The notes beneath the pieces are model-generated. The model did no database searches. It worked only from the letters and a program-made list of their open reading frames with translations, and was not told where the DNA came from. The position numbers and the translations under genes are program-made. DNA of 64,000 nucleotides. Source: Croceimicrobium sp963974215 (GTDB lineage: Bacteria > Bacteroidota > Bacteroidia > Flavobacteriales > Schleiferiaceae). The stretch lies in assembly GCA_963974215.1 (NCBI GenBank), contig CAXBBL010000006.1, positions 186,001 through 250,000 of the forward strand. The letters run 5' to 3'. Of this stretch, positions 50,064-57,668 are shown piece after piece (position 1 is the first letter of the stretch; each line of letters begins with the position of its first letter).

Positions 50064-50071
50064 TACCTTTG
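50064..50071 (+). promoter_or_regulatory. -7 motif of the 2-oxoglutarate oxygenase gene
   Basis: TACCTTTG, an exact TAnnTTTG match 16 nt before the ATG at 50088, gives a short leader of about 10 nt. The -33 region lacks TTG. Confidence 0.5.
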
Positions 50072-50087
50072 TGAAAATTTCAATAAA

Positions 50088-51041
50088 ATGTCCGAAAAAC
50101 TTGGTATTCCCTCGGTTGACTTAGCTGATTTTTTAAGTGATGATGCACAGCGAAAAGCGAACTTCGTGCAAGACTTAGGAAAAGCTTACGAAGAGATTGG
50201 TTTCGTTGCTTTAAAAAATCACCGTTTGAGTGATGCGTTAAGTGCGGAACTGTATCAGGAAGTGCAGAACTTTTTCGGACTGGAGGAAGCACAAAAAAAG
50301 CAATATGAAATTGAAGGTCTTGCCGGACAGCGAGGTTATACTGGTTTTGGAAAGGAACATGCCAAGGGCCGCAATACGGGTGACTTAAAGGAGTTTTGGC
50401 ATTTCGGACAATACGTTGAAGATAATGATCCCATTGCCAAGGAATATCCGGCTAATGTAGAGGTGGCCGAACTGCCTCGTTTTAACGCTGTAGGGAAAGA
50501 AGCCTACCAAACGCTAGAAGACACGGGGCGCGATATGTTGCGAGCGCTCTCTTTATATTTAGGATTGGATGAGTTTTACTTTGATGCACATATCCATAAT
50601 GGCAATAGCATTTTACGTCCCATTCATTACCCCCCCATTACCGAGGAACCCAAAGATGCGGTGCGGGCCGCCGAACATGAAGATATTAACCTAATTACGC
50701 TTTTAATGGGCGCTTCCGCAGATGGGCTACAAGTACTTAACAAACAGGGAGAATGGCTTGGTGTTACCGCCTTGCCTGGGCAAATTATTGTGAATGTAGG
50801 CGATATGCTACAGAGGCATACCAATAATAAACTGCGCAGCACCACGCATCGTGTGGTAAATCCTCCGAAAGAAGCTTGGGGCAACAGCCGCTTTAGTATT
50901 CCTTTCTTTTTGCATCCTCGCTCAGAGATGCCGTTAAATTGTTTGGAAAACTGCATCGACTCGACCAAGCCTAAGCAATACGAAGACATTACAGCAGGAG
51001 AATATTTAAATGAACGCTTACGCGAGATAGGATTGAAATAA
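50088..51041 (+). CDS. Isopenicillin N synthase-family Fe(II)/2-oxoglutarate oxygenase
   Basis: A 317-residue non-haem iron oxygenase. The DIOX_N region is about 1-120 (GKAYEEIGFVALKNH, QRGYTGFGKEHAKG). The jelly-roll core has the iron ligands HED in AAEHEDINLITLL (about 197-199) and His in HTNNKLRSTTHRVV (about 255). The co-substrate motif RFSIPFF is at about 268. The substrate is unknown; family members hydroxylate or desaturate small molecules and peptides. Its stop overlaps the eIF1-like gene start (TAATG), so the two are co-translated, a frequent pairing in flavobacteria. Confidence 0.9.
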   Translation: MSEKLGIPSVDLADFLSDDAQRKANFVQDLGKAYEEIGFVALKNHRLSDALSAELYQEVQNFFGLEEAQKKQYEIEGLAGQRGYTGFGKEHAKGRNTGDLKEFWHFGQYVEDNDPIAKEYPANVEVAELPRFNAVGKEAYQTLEDTGRDMLRALSLYLGLDEFYFDAHIHNGNSILRPIHYPPITEEPKDAVRAAEHEDINLITLLMGASADGLQVLNKQGEWLGVTALPGQIIVNVGDMLQRHTNNKLRSTTHRVVNPPKEAWGNSRFSIPFFLHPRSEMPLNCLENCIDSTKPKQYEDITAGEYLNERLREIGLK

Positions 51042-51397
51042 TGGCAAAGAAGAAAAGTTTAAATAGCCTCGCCGATTTAGGAGGCACGGTTTACTCAACC
51101 GGATCGGCCCCCTCTTGGGCAGAAGATGACACTACTAATGGAGGCCTAGCGCCACAGGATCAGGCACTGGAAGCTCATCTTGAAAAGAAAGGTCGCGGCG
51201 GAAAAGTGGCGGTATTAATTAAAGGATTTGTTGGTTCGGAAGATGAACTGAAAGCCTTGGCCAAAGAAGTGAAAAACCATTGCGCTACCGGCGGTTCGGT
51301 AAAGGATGGCGAGATCATAATCCAAGGAAATTTGCGTGATAAAATTACCAACTTTTTGAAAGAGAAAGGTTATCCCGTGAAACGGGTTGGGGGGTGA
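51041..51397 (+). CDS. eIF1/SUI1-like translation factor (YciH family)
   Basis: A 118-residue protein. The C-terminal SUI1 fold (about 48-118) has KKGRGGKVAVLIKGFVGSED, LAKEVKNHCATGGSVKDGEI, and IQGNLRDKITNFLKEKGYPVKR. The preceding 45 residues are a Gly/Ser/Asp-rich tail. Bacterial members influence start-site fidelity under stress. It is translationally coupled to the oxygenase, raising the possibility that the oxygenase modifies a translation component, though that is only an inference from linkage. Confidence 0.94.
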   Translation: MAKKKSLNSLADLGGTVYSTGSAPSWAEDDTTNGGLAPQDQALEAHLEKKGRGGKVAVLIKGFVGSEDELKALAKEVKNHCATGGSVKDGEIIIQGNLRDKITNFLKEKGYPVKRVGG

Positions 51398-51450
51398 ATT
51401 GCAAAATGTGACGAATTGGCTAGAAAATTAAAGTCTAATAAACCGTTTAA

Positions 51451-51876
51451 TCATCCATTTAAGTCCAGCGATTTAATAAAATCCTCTGGCGTTAATACTG
51501 CAATTTGGCTTTTACTATAGTCTTTTGCATTGCGGGTAATTATTACATCAATTTCACTACTGCGAGTGGCTGCGAAATTTTGCAAGGCGTCTTCAAAGTC
51601 TTTAAACTTTGAGTTTAAGGCGCTTATCACCACACCCTTGTCCATTTGCAATACATGCATAAAGCTTAACAGTTGCTTGAAACTATCGATAACCTTTTCG
51701 TGACGAGCTGTTTGCCGCAATAGATAATAGGTATTGCTTACAATAACTGGGCTTACATAACCATTTACTGTTTGCGCCTCACAGAGTCCTATAATTTGTG
51801 CGGAATGCTCCGCAAAAGGAGCTCTATCAAAAAAGAAATCTAAGATTACGTCGGTATCAATCAGAAGTCTATTCAT
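51451..51876 (-). CDS. PIN-domain toxin (VapC-like RNase)
   Basis: A 141-residue PIN nuclease: first acidic residue in LLIDTDVILDFF (Asp near 6), then a Glu/Asp pair around DFEDALQNFAATRSSEIDVIITRNAKDY, which carries the metal-binding residues. It is the typical toxin of a type II system and would cleave tRNA or rRNA. It overlaps the antitoxin gene by 8 nt (ATGAATAG) and is transcribed after it, the expected order. Confidence 0.9.
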   Translation of the reverse strand: MNRLLIDTDVILDFFFDRAPFAEHSAQIIGLCEAQTVNGYVSPVIVSNTYYLLRQTARHEKVIDSFKQLLSFMHVLQMDKGVVISALNSKFKDFEDALQNFAATRSSEIDVIITRNAKDYSKSQIAVLTPEDFIKSLDLNG

Positions 51877-52126
51877 CCAACAAATGCTTTTGGCTTAAAG
51901 CTTTTGCTAACTCCTCTTTATACGAGAAGCTTGCTGGAGCCTTAAATGTACCTCGTAAGGATGATGCTATGGGTGCTGAATTCAAAGGACCAATTTCTTT
52001 ATCCTCAATCATAAGCTGAAGGTAATTTTCTACCAAATCCGACAAACTCCTTCCTTTAGATTTGGCATAGAGCTTGGCCTTTGCAATAACAGTCTGTTCA
52101 ATTGTTAAAGTGAGTTTTGTATTCAT
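51869..52126 (-). CDS. DUF6364-type antitoxin
   Basis: An 85-residue protein. The N-terminus MNTKLTLTIEQTVIAKAKLYAKSKGRSLSDLVENYL is a ribbon-helix-helix-like DNA-binding region; the second half (SSLRGTFKAPASFSYKEELAKAL) probably wraps the PIN toxin. The DUF6364 family accompanies PIN toxins in Bacteroidota. Upstream is an inverted repeat suitable for autoregulation. Confidence 0.82.
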   Translation of the reverse strand: MNTKLTLTIEQTVIAKAKLYAKSKGRSLSDLVENYLQLMIEDKEIGPLNSAPIASSLRGTFKAPASFSYKEELAKALSQKHLLDE

Positions 52127-52127
52127 T

Positions 52128-52159
52128 GCACGTTACAATAATTAATTAATCACACGTGC
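52128..52159 (-). promoter_or_regulatory. Candidate operator of the toxin-antitoxin module
   Basis: GCACGT and ACGTGC arms lie 20 bp apart around a self-complementary ATTAATTAAT core (52141-52150), directly before the antitoxin ATG. The size and position suit binding of a ribbon-helix-helix dimer pair. Confidence 0.5.
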
Positions 52160-52268
52160 TAATTTAACATGATTTGCTCAGATCTCCAAATTAATGAGGG
52201 TTTAACAGGAGCCCCCCCTCCCATAAAAATTCCAATCACCCATTTTTGGTCTGTATTAAAATACTGCC

Positions 52269-52799
52269 CTACGGCCGCTCTGCGGTATTCTTCAACATCG
52301 CCATACGCATGCCCTTATTAACGAACCAAATAAAGGGTAATCCTAAAATGGCTGCCAGCTGTAATATTTCATTTTGCTCATCTTGCGCAAGCAAATAAAG
52401 CCAGATTAAAAAAGCGAAGACCAAAAGTGAAAATACTAAAGATCGAATCAGCCCTTGTTGGTAATTGCGTTTTAATTGCTGCACTTCTCCCGCAAGGGGT
52501 AACTGAATAAATGGCTTTTCTTGGAGGCTTAGTTGATACCACTTCGGCCATTTTCTATCCTGCGATTTTAGCCAATGCGCTTCCACTACAAAACCCTTGC
52601 GATGCTCGCCCATCGTAAACCAAGCTTCGGCTTCCAAGCCCCATTTACCACCAATATTTATCTGATAATAACCTGGCTCTAGATCAATTTCAAAGCTTTG
52701 CCCAAAAGGGATTCGTGCGTACTCTTTACGATTTACATAAAATACATAATCGCCAAAATAATCAGCTCTATCGAAACGCTGCACTTTAAGCTTAGCCAT
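52269..52799 (-). CDS. Hypothetical protein with two C-terminal membrane helices
   Basis: A 176-residue protein. About 1-105 is a beta-rich domain (DYVFYVNRKEYARIPFG, EIDLEPGYYQINIGGKWGLEAEAWF). Two hydrophobic helices at about 118-165 follow (SLVFSLLVFAFLIWLYLLA, LAAILGLPFIWFV). It overlaps bshA by 8 nt (ATGGCTAA), so it is last in the operon. No function is known. Linkage to bacillithiol synthesis may be incidental. Confidence 0.6.
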   Translation of the reverse strand: MAKLKVQRFDRADYFGDYVFYVNRKEYARIPFGQSFEIDLEPGYYQINIGGKWGLEAEAWFTMGEHRKGFVVEAHWLKSQDRKWPKWYQLSLQEKPFIQLPLAGEVQQLKRNYQQGLIRSLVFSLLVFAFLIWLYLLAQDEQNEILQLAAILGLPFIWFVNKGMRMAMLKNTAERP

Positions 52800-53928
52800 T
52801 CAACTCTTTTTGATGAGCAATAACTCTTTCATACAGAGCAGTATATCGCGGACCAATACTGTGTATGGAAAATTGCTCGGCCTGTTGACGGGCGCGCTGT
52901 CTAAACTCCATTAGCCGGCCTTCATTTTCTAAAATATGAACAGCACCTTTACCCATTTCATCCGTATCCCCGACCTCAGCAGTATAGCCCGTGATGCCAT
53001 GAAGATTCACTTCTTCCAATCCACCGGTATTAGAGGAAACGACGGGTACGCCTGCGCCCATCGCTTCCAAAGCCGCTAAGCCAAAACTTTCTGTTTCCGA
53101 AGGCAGTAAAAACAAATCGGAAATGCAGAGTATACGTTCTACTTCGGAAGTTTTCCCTAGAAATTTAACCCTATCGGCAATGCCTAAATCTTGCGCCTGC
53201 TTGCGCGCTCTTTCCTTTTCGGGACCATCACCTAACATTAATAGAACGGCGGGCATGTTTTTCTGAATATGATCAAATACGGTAATCACATCGGGAATGC
53301 GCTTCACTTTCCGGAAGTTGGAGACGTGAGTAATAATCTTTTGCCCTTCGCTGGCAAAATTGTTCTTGCAGCTTTCATCGGGTTTGTAAAGCGATAAATC
53401 CACAAAGTTGGGAATTACCTCAATTTCGCGCTTAATGTTAAAAAAGGAAATAGTATCCTGCTTTAAGCTCTCGCTTACAGAAGTTACAACTGTACTGTGA
53501 TTGATGCTGAATTTCACCGCTTCTCGATAGCTGGGATTCTTGCCCACGAGCGTAATATCAGTACCGTGTAAGGTGGTGATAACAGGTAAATTATAATTCT
53601 GTTCTTTCAAAATTTGCCTCGCCATATAAGCCGCATACGCGTGCGGAATGGCATAATGCACATGGATAACATCTAGCTTATACTTAATGGTAACGTGCAC
53701 CATTTTACTGCTCAAGGCCAATTCGTAAGGTTGGTATTCGAAGAGCGGATAATCTTGCACATTTACTTCATGATAGTAAATATTAGGCTCCAAAACATCG
53801 AGCCGCACTGGCTGACTGTAACTAATAAAATGAACTTTATGCCCTTGACGAGCAAGGTACATTCCTAATTCGGTGGCTACTACCCCGCTTCCTCCGTAAG
53901 TTGGATAGCCTACAATTCCTATATTCAC
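52792..53928 (-). CDS. bshA: N-acetyl-alpha-D-glucosaminyl L-malate synthase BshA
   Basis: A 378-residue GT4 glycosyltransferase that makes GlcNAc-malate, the first step of bacillithiol synthesis. MNIGIVGYPTYGGSGVVATELGMYLARQGHKVHFIS is the characteristic start. DVIHVHYAIPHAYAAYMA, TTLHGTDITLVG, HVSNFRKVKRI and the donor-site motif LPSETESFGLAALEAMGAGVPVVSSNTGG are all typical. The later steps (bshB, bshC) are not in the window. It lies between the YwqK-like gene (1-nt overlap) and the membrane protein gene. Confidence 0.96.
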   Translation of the reverse strand: MNIGIVGYPTYGGSGVVATELGMYLARQGHKVHFISYSQPVRLDVLEPNIYYHEVNVQDYPLFEYQPYELALSSKMVHVTIKYKLDVIHVHYAIPHAYAAYMARQILKEQNYNLPVITTLHGTDITLVGKNPSYREAVKFSINHSTVVTSVSESLKQDTISFFNIKREIEVIPNFVDLSLYKPDESCKNNFASEGQKIITHVSNFRKVKRIPDVITVFDHIQKNMPAVLLMLGDGPEKERARKQAQDLGIADRVKFLGKTSEVERILCISDLFLLPSETESFGLAALEAMGAGVPVVSSNTGGLEEVNLHGITGYTAEVGDTDEMGKGAVHILENEGRLMEFRQRARQQAEQFSIHSIGPRYTALYERVIAHQKELNG

Positions 53929-54617
53929 TAGCGCAGTTCTCCTTTTTTGTATTTCTCGGTCTTGATCAGGTTCCCATCTTCATCATAAGAATGCCATTTG
54001 CCCGTTTTCAAATCCTCATGGTATTCGCCTTCCACTTTAATTTTCCCACTTTCGTAGAACTCGCGGAATAAACCCTCGCGAAGGTTCTCCTCATAATTGA
54101 AAACAGTTTTAATAGCCCCTTCTTGATAATAGGTTTTGGCTTCGCCTTCGAGTTGCCCAGCACTGTAATTCATTGCCGTACTCATATTATTATTGGTGAA
54201 GTACCAAATGGTTTTCCCATCACGTAAGCCGTTCTTATAATAGGAGCTTTCTTGCTTGGTGCCGGTGCCGTAATACTTCATGTATTCGCCTTCTAATTGT
54301 CCGTTCACATAATTGCTCTTTTCTGTGATTTTTCCGCGATTAGAGGTTTTCAAAACCTGACCCTCCAATATTCCATTCTTGTAATTTTCGAGGTAGGTAA
54401 TGCTGCCGGTTTGACGGAATTCCATTTTCGGTCCATCCAATTTACCCTCGCTATTATAAGTACTAATTGTATAGGGCATTCCATTGGGGAAGAACTCCAC
54501 TACGGTAGTATCGCTATAGGTTTTTTCTGTTTTTTCCGCTTGCGCAGATGCGTAGTTTGGACTAAGGATTAAGGCCCAAAAGCTTAGTGCTAGAATGTTC
54601 TGTATTAATCGCTTCAT
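53928..54617 (-). CDS. YwqK/MORN-repeat exported protein
   Basis: A 229-residue exported protein (signal MKRLIQNILALSFWALILSPNYASAQ). Repeats of the form 'G...Y.NG.LEGE...YY..G' recur at about 22-residue intervals: NSEGKLDGPKMEFRQTGS, YKNGILEGQ, YVNGQLEGEYMKYYGTG, YKNGLRDGKTIWYF, YSAGQLEGEAKTYYQEG, and EGEYHEDLKTGKWHSYDEDG. The YwqK group is labelled 'antitoxin' in some databases, but no toxin partner is here. The first 56 nt overlap the GH3-serine hydrolase gene, so the signal peptide is encoded inside its end. Confidence 0.85.
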   Translation of the reverse strand: MKRLIQNILALSFWALILSPNYASAQAEKTEKTYSDTTVVEFFPNGMPYTISTYNSEGKLDGPKMEFRQTGSITYLENYKNGILEGQVLKTSNRGKITEKSNYVNGQLEGEYMKYYGTGTKQESSYYKNGLRDGKTIWYFTNNNMSTAMNYSAGQLEGEAKTYYQEGAIKTVFNYEENLREGLFREFYESGKIKVEGEYHEDLKTGKWHSYDEDGNLIKTEKYKKGELR

Positions 54618-57504
54618 AAATTACTTCTTGAATTTTCGTGCGTGTTGATAGACTGATAAGTTTATGATTGGAAGCATCGGGGTATACTCTATTGGATAAA
54701 AAGATATAGACAATTTCTTCTTCCGGATCGGCCCAAGCCAAAGTACCGGTAAAACCAGAATGTCCAAAACTTTTACCCGAAACACAACCGCAAGTTGGCC
54801 CGGCACCCTCTAATTGAGGTTTATCAAAGCCTATCCCGCGGCGGTTTTGTTCATCGCAATACTGGCAACGAATAAATTCATTAACAGTAACCGAATCGAA
54901 ATAGCGAATACCCGCGTATTCTCCTTTCTGCATATACATCTGCATTAATTTGGCCAAATCATTCGCATTGCCAAATAGTCCGGCATGACCTGCCACACCG
55001 CCAATTAGCGCAGAACCTTGATCGTGCACATAACCACGCACCATAGCTTTGCGGAAAATCTTATCATCTTCGGTGGGAACGATTTGCTCTAATGGAAATA
55101 TTTTGGTGGGCTCGAAGGTTAAACTAAAAGCCCCCATAGGCGCATATAAAAACTCGTGAATTAATTCGTCAATGGGGCGACCTTCCACTTGCTCAATTAG
55201 CTCCATGAAAAGGTAATAACCTAAATCGCTGTATTTATAGTCGCGTGTATCTCTTAATTCGGAATCGAGAAGCACCTGAATTACTGTATCTCGAATATAA
55301 CGGCTACTATAAAGACCCTCATTTACCACATTGGGGAAATTAAAATCACGACTCGTACTATAATAGCCTTTCTTGTATTTCCCAGCTTGTAAAGTGCGAG
55401 TGTAAAAGGGAATCCAAGGTTTCAGTCCCGCTTTATGGGCAAGAATTTCCCGCAATACCAAGCTCTCTTTATTGGTACCTTTAGTAATGGCTAAATAGTC
55501 ACCCAAGGTTTTATCCAAATTAATCTTCCCCTCTTCCACTAATTTCATTAATAGAGGAACGCTCACCGCAATTTTAGTGATGCTAGCGATATCGTAAAGA
55601 TCTTCAAAGCCAACTGGGTGTTCAGAAGAATAGTCTTGGGTTCCAAAAACCTTATTGTAAATAACCTTGCCGCGACGGGCAACCAAAACTTGCGCCCCAG
55701 GTGTCGCTCGCTGGCGGATGGCCTCTTCAACAATATTATCGATTTCAGCCAACTTAGTCGCATCCATATCGACTTGTGCAGGTAAAGCAAAACCCATGCG
55801 ACCGATAGCTTCCGTATTTAAGCCAAAACCAGGCTCAAAAGGCTCTCCCGCACTAACCGGTAAATGCCCCTTTGCACCAAGTGCTCCAAAAATTATTTGT
55901 GCACCAATACTTTCGGCATCGGAGTGGTTTTGATAGGAAACCAATAAAGCCTCGGCCCGTCGCGCTTCGGGGAAATCAATTAATCCGTAAGGATTGCCGA
56001 ATAGGTCTATTATCAACTTATTCTGTAAAGATACCCGACGAATAAAACGCTTTACCTCATCGCTAATACGATAGGATTTCCAAGGGTTCGCGTTACTGGT
56101 GTATAGTCCAAAAATAACATAGTCGTAATCGCTTAATGCCGCGATAATTTCCTCTTCTCTAGCTTTTGAATAGGAGAAGTGCTCTACCTGAGTATATTTT
56201 TTTAATGTGTTGGGAAAGACCGATCCCTCTTCCACTCCAGCGGTAATGCAAGCAATTTTTTTACTGGCCAAATCGAGAATGGGTAAGGTTTTATCCTTAT
56301 TTACCAATAAGGTTGTGGCTTCAGCAAATAAGCGACGGTTAAGCACCTCATCTTGAATGGTATTTAAATTCTGATTAATTTTATTCGGTTCGATGTATTT
56401 CTTTTGAGAGAGACCAAACCAGTTTTTGGCCATTAAAATTTTGCGTACGCTTTTTTCAATTTGCGCTGTATCCAAGCTTCCGTCCTTTAAAGCGGCTAGA
56501 ATCTTTTCTTTCGCAAGGTGTACATTTTGAGAAAAGACCAAAACTTCATTACCGGCCTTTACGGCTTCTAAATCAACCATACCAGGAGCATAATTTGCAG
56601 CCACGCCTTGCATATTCAGCGCATCTGTGAAAACGAGGCCCCCAAAACCTAAATCATTTTTTAAAAGGCCCACAATATCTTTACTGAGGGAACTTGGCGT
56701 GCCACTGTCATCCAATGCGGGCACATTTAAATGGGCAACCATTACGCCGCCTAAACCGGTCTTAGCCAATTTTTGATAAGGATATAGCTCAACTGCATCT
56801 AGACGTTTGCGGTCATGTGAAACCGTGGGCAGGGTTTTATGAGAATCGCTATCAGTATCGCCGTGTCCGGGGAAATGTTTTGCGCAGGCAAGTATGTGTT
56901 CCGACTGCAGACCATTCATAAAAGCGGTAGCCATTTCCGTTACTTTTTGCGGGCTTTCACCAAAAGAGCGGGCACCAATTATGGGGTTTAAGGGATTAGT
57001 ATTAATATCAACGGCGGGGGCGAAATTGATGTGCACGCCCAAACGCTTACAATGGATAGCCATGGCTTTTCCATATTCGTAGGCCCATTTTTCATCGCTA
57101 ATGGCGCCAACGGTTATTGGCCACGGAAATTTAAACGTTTCGGGTAAGCGCATGGCTAAACCCCATTCGGCATCCATGGCAATCATTAAAGGTACCTTGG
57201 CAGCTTGTTGATAGAAATTAGTTAATTCTGCTTGACGCTGGGCGGTTCCTTGAAAGAAAATAAGCCCACCTAAATTTTCTTTTTTAATCAAATTGAGAAT
57301 CTCTTTCTGATGGCTTTCCCCTTTATTGGAGTAAGCGGCTACCATAAAAAGTTGACCAATCTTCTCCTCGATGGTCATTTTATCCATAAGACTATCTACC
57401 CAGGATGACTTTTCCTGCATAAAAACTGCGCTATTGATCTGCCCTTGAGCAAATGTTAGCATTCCGAAATAGACCGCAATGATCCGGATAATTAGGCCTC
57501 GCAT
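54562..57504 (-). CDS. Fused GH3 beta-N-acetylhexosaminidase-like and serine hydrolase (beta-lactamase-fold) protein
   Basis: A 980-residue exported enzyme (signal MRGLIIRIIAVYFGMLTFAQGQ). About 35-370 is GH3/NagZ-like: KHFPGHGDTDSDSHKTLP with the acid/base His/Asp loop, and the nucleophile Asp in GLVFTDALNMQGVA. A linker beta domain is at about 390-590. About 610-960 is a penicillin-binding-protein-like serine hydrolase with SITK (about 640), YSD (about 755) and HSGFTG (about 930). It probably removes GlcNAc and trims or modifies peptidoglycan peptides. This GH3-hydrolase fusion next to bshA is common in Bacteroidota. Its last 14 residues are read in the next gene's signal-peptide region. 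Confidence 0.92.
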   Translation of the reverse strand: MRGLIIRIIAVYFGMLTFAQGQINSAVFMQEKSSWVDSLMDKMTIEEKIGQLFMVAAYSNKGESHQKEILNLIKKENLGGLIFFQGTAQRQAELTNFYQQAAKVPLMIAMDAEWGLAMRLPETFKFPWPITVGAISDEKWAYEYGKAMAIHCKRLGVHINFAPAVDINTNPLNPIIGARSFGESPQKVTEMATAFMNGLQSEHILACAKHFPGHGDTDSDSHKTLPTVSHDRKRLDAVELYPYQKLAKTGLGGVMVAHLNVPALDDSGTPSSLSKDIVGLLKNDLGFGGLVFTDALNMQGVAANYAPGMVDLEAVKAGNEVLVFSQNVHLAKEKILAALKDGSLDTAQIEKSVRKILMAKNWFGLSQKKYIEPNKINQNLNTIQDEVLNRRLFAEATTLLVNKDKTLPILDLASKKIACITAGVEEGSVFPNTLKKYTQVEHFSYSKAREEEIIAALSDYDYVIFGLYTSNANPWKSYRISDEVKRFIRRVSLQNKLIIDLFGNPYGLIDFPEARRAEALLVSYQNHSDAESIGAQIIFGALGAKGHLPVSAGEPFEPGFGLNTEAIGRMGFALPAQVDMDATKLAEIDNIVEEAIRQRATPGAQVLVARRGKVIYNKVFGTQDYSSEHPVGFEDLYDIASITKIAVSVPLLMKLVEEGKINLDKTLGDYLAITKGTNKESLVLREILAHKAGLKPWIPFYTRTLQAGKYKKGYYSTSRDFNFPNVVNEGLYSSRYIRDTVIQVLLDSELRDTRDYKYSDLGYYLFMELIEQVEGRPIDELIHEFLYAPMGAFSLTFEPTKIFPLEQIVPTEDDKIFRKAMVRGYVHDQGSALIGGVAGHAGLFGNANDLAKLMQMYMQKGEYAGIRYFDSVTVNEFIRCQYCDEQNRRGIGFDKPQLEGAGPTCGCVSGKSFGHSGFTGTLAWADPEEEIVYIFLSNRVYPDASNHKLISLSTRTKIQEVIYEAINTEHSSTKLLGLNP

Positions 57505-57637
57505 AAGTATTTGTATAGTGGCGTCTAAGTTATTGACTCCATTGATGCCAATCTAATATTTGTGAAGAAGTAATCCACAGTTTAAAGTGAATGATAAAAG
57601 AGAAACTTTATTGCTATGTAAGTGGTTAAAAAGGCGG

Positions 57638-57645
57638 TATTTTTG
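57638..57645 (+). promoter_or_regulatory. -7 motif upstream of uvrA
   Basis: TATTTTTG, an exact TAnnTTTG match 23 nt before the TTG start. A TTG at 57611-57613 is 24 nt upstream, slightly long. No SOS-type operator could be recognised. Confidence 0.4.
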
Positions 57646-57668
57646 CCCTTAATTTCAATTTCTCGCTT

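Noticed and set aside
53928..54617. YwqK-like gene as part of a toxin-antitoxin system
   Set aside because: The 'antitoxin' label comes from family naming; there is no toxin gene adjacent, and the protein has a signal peptide.
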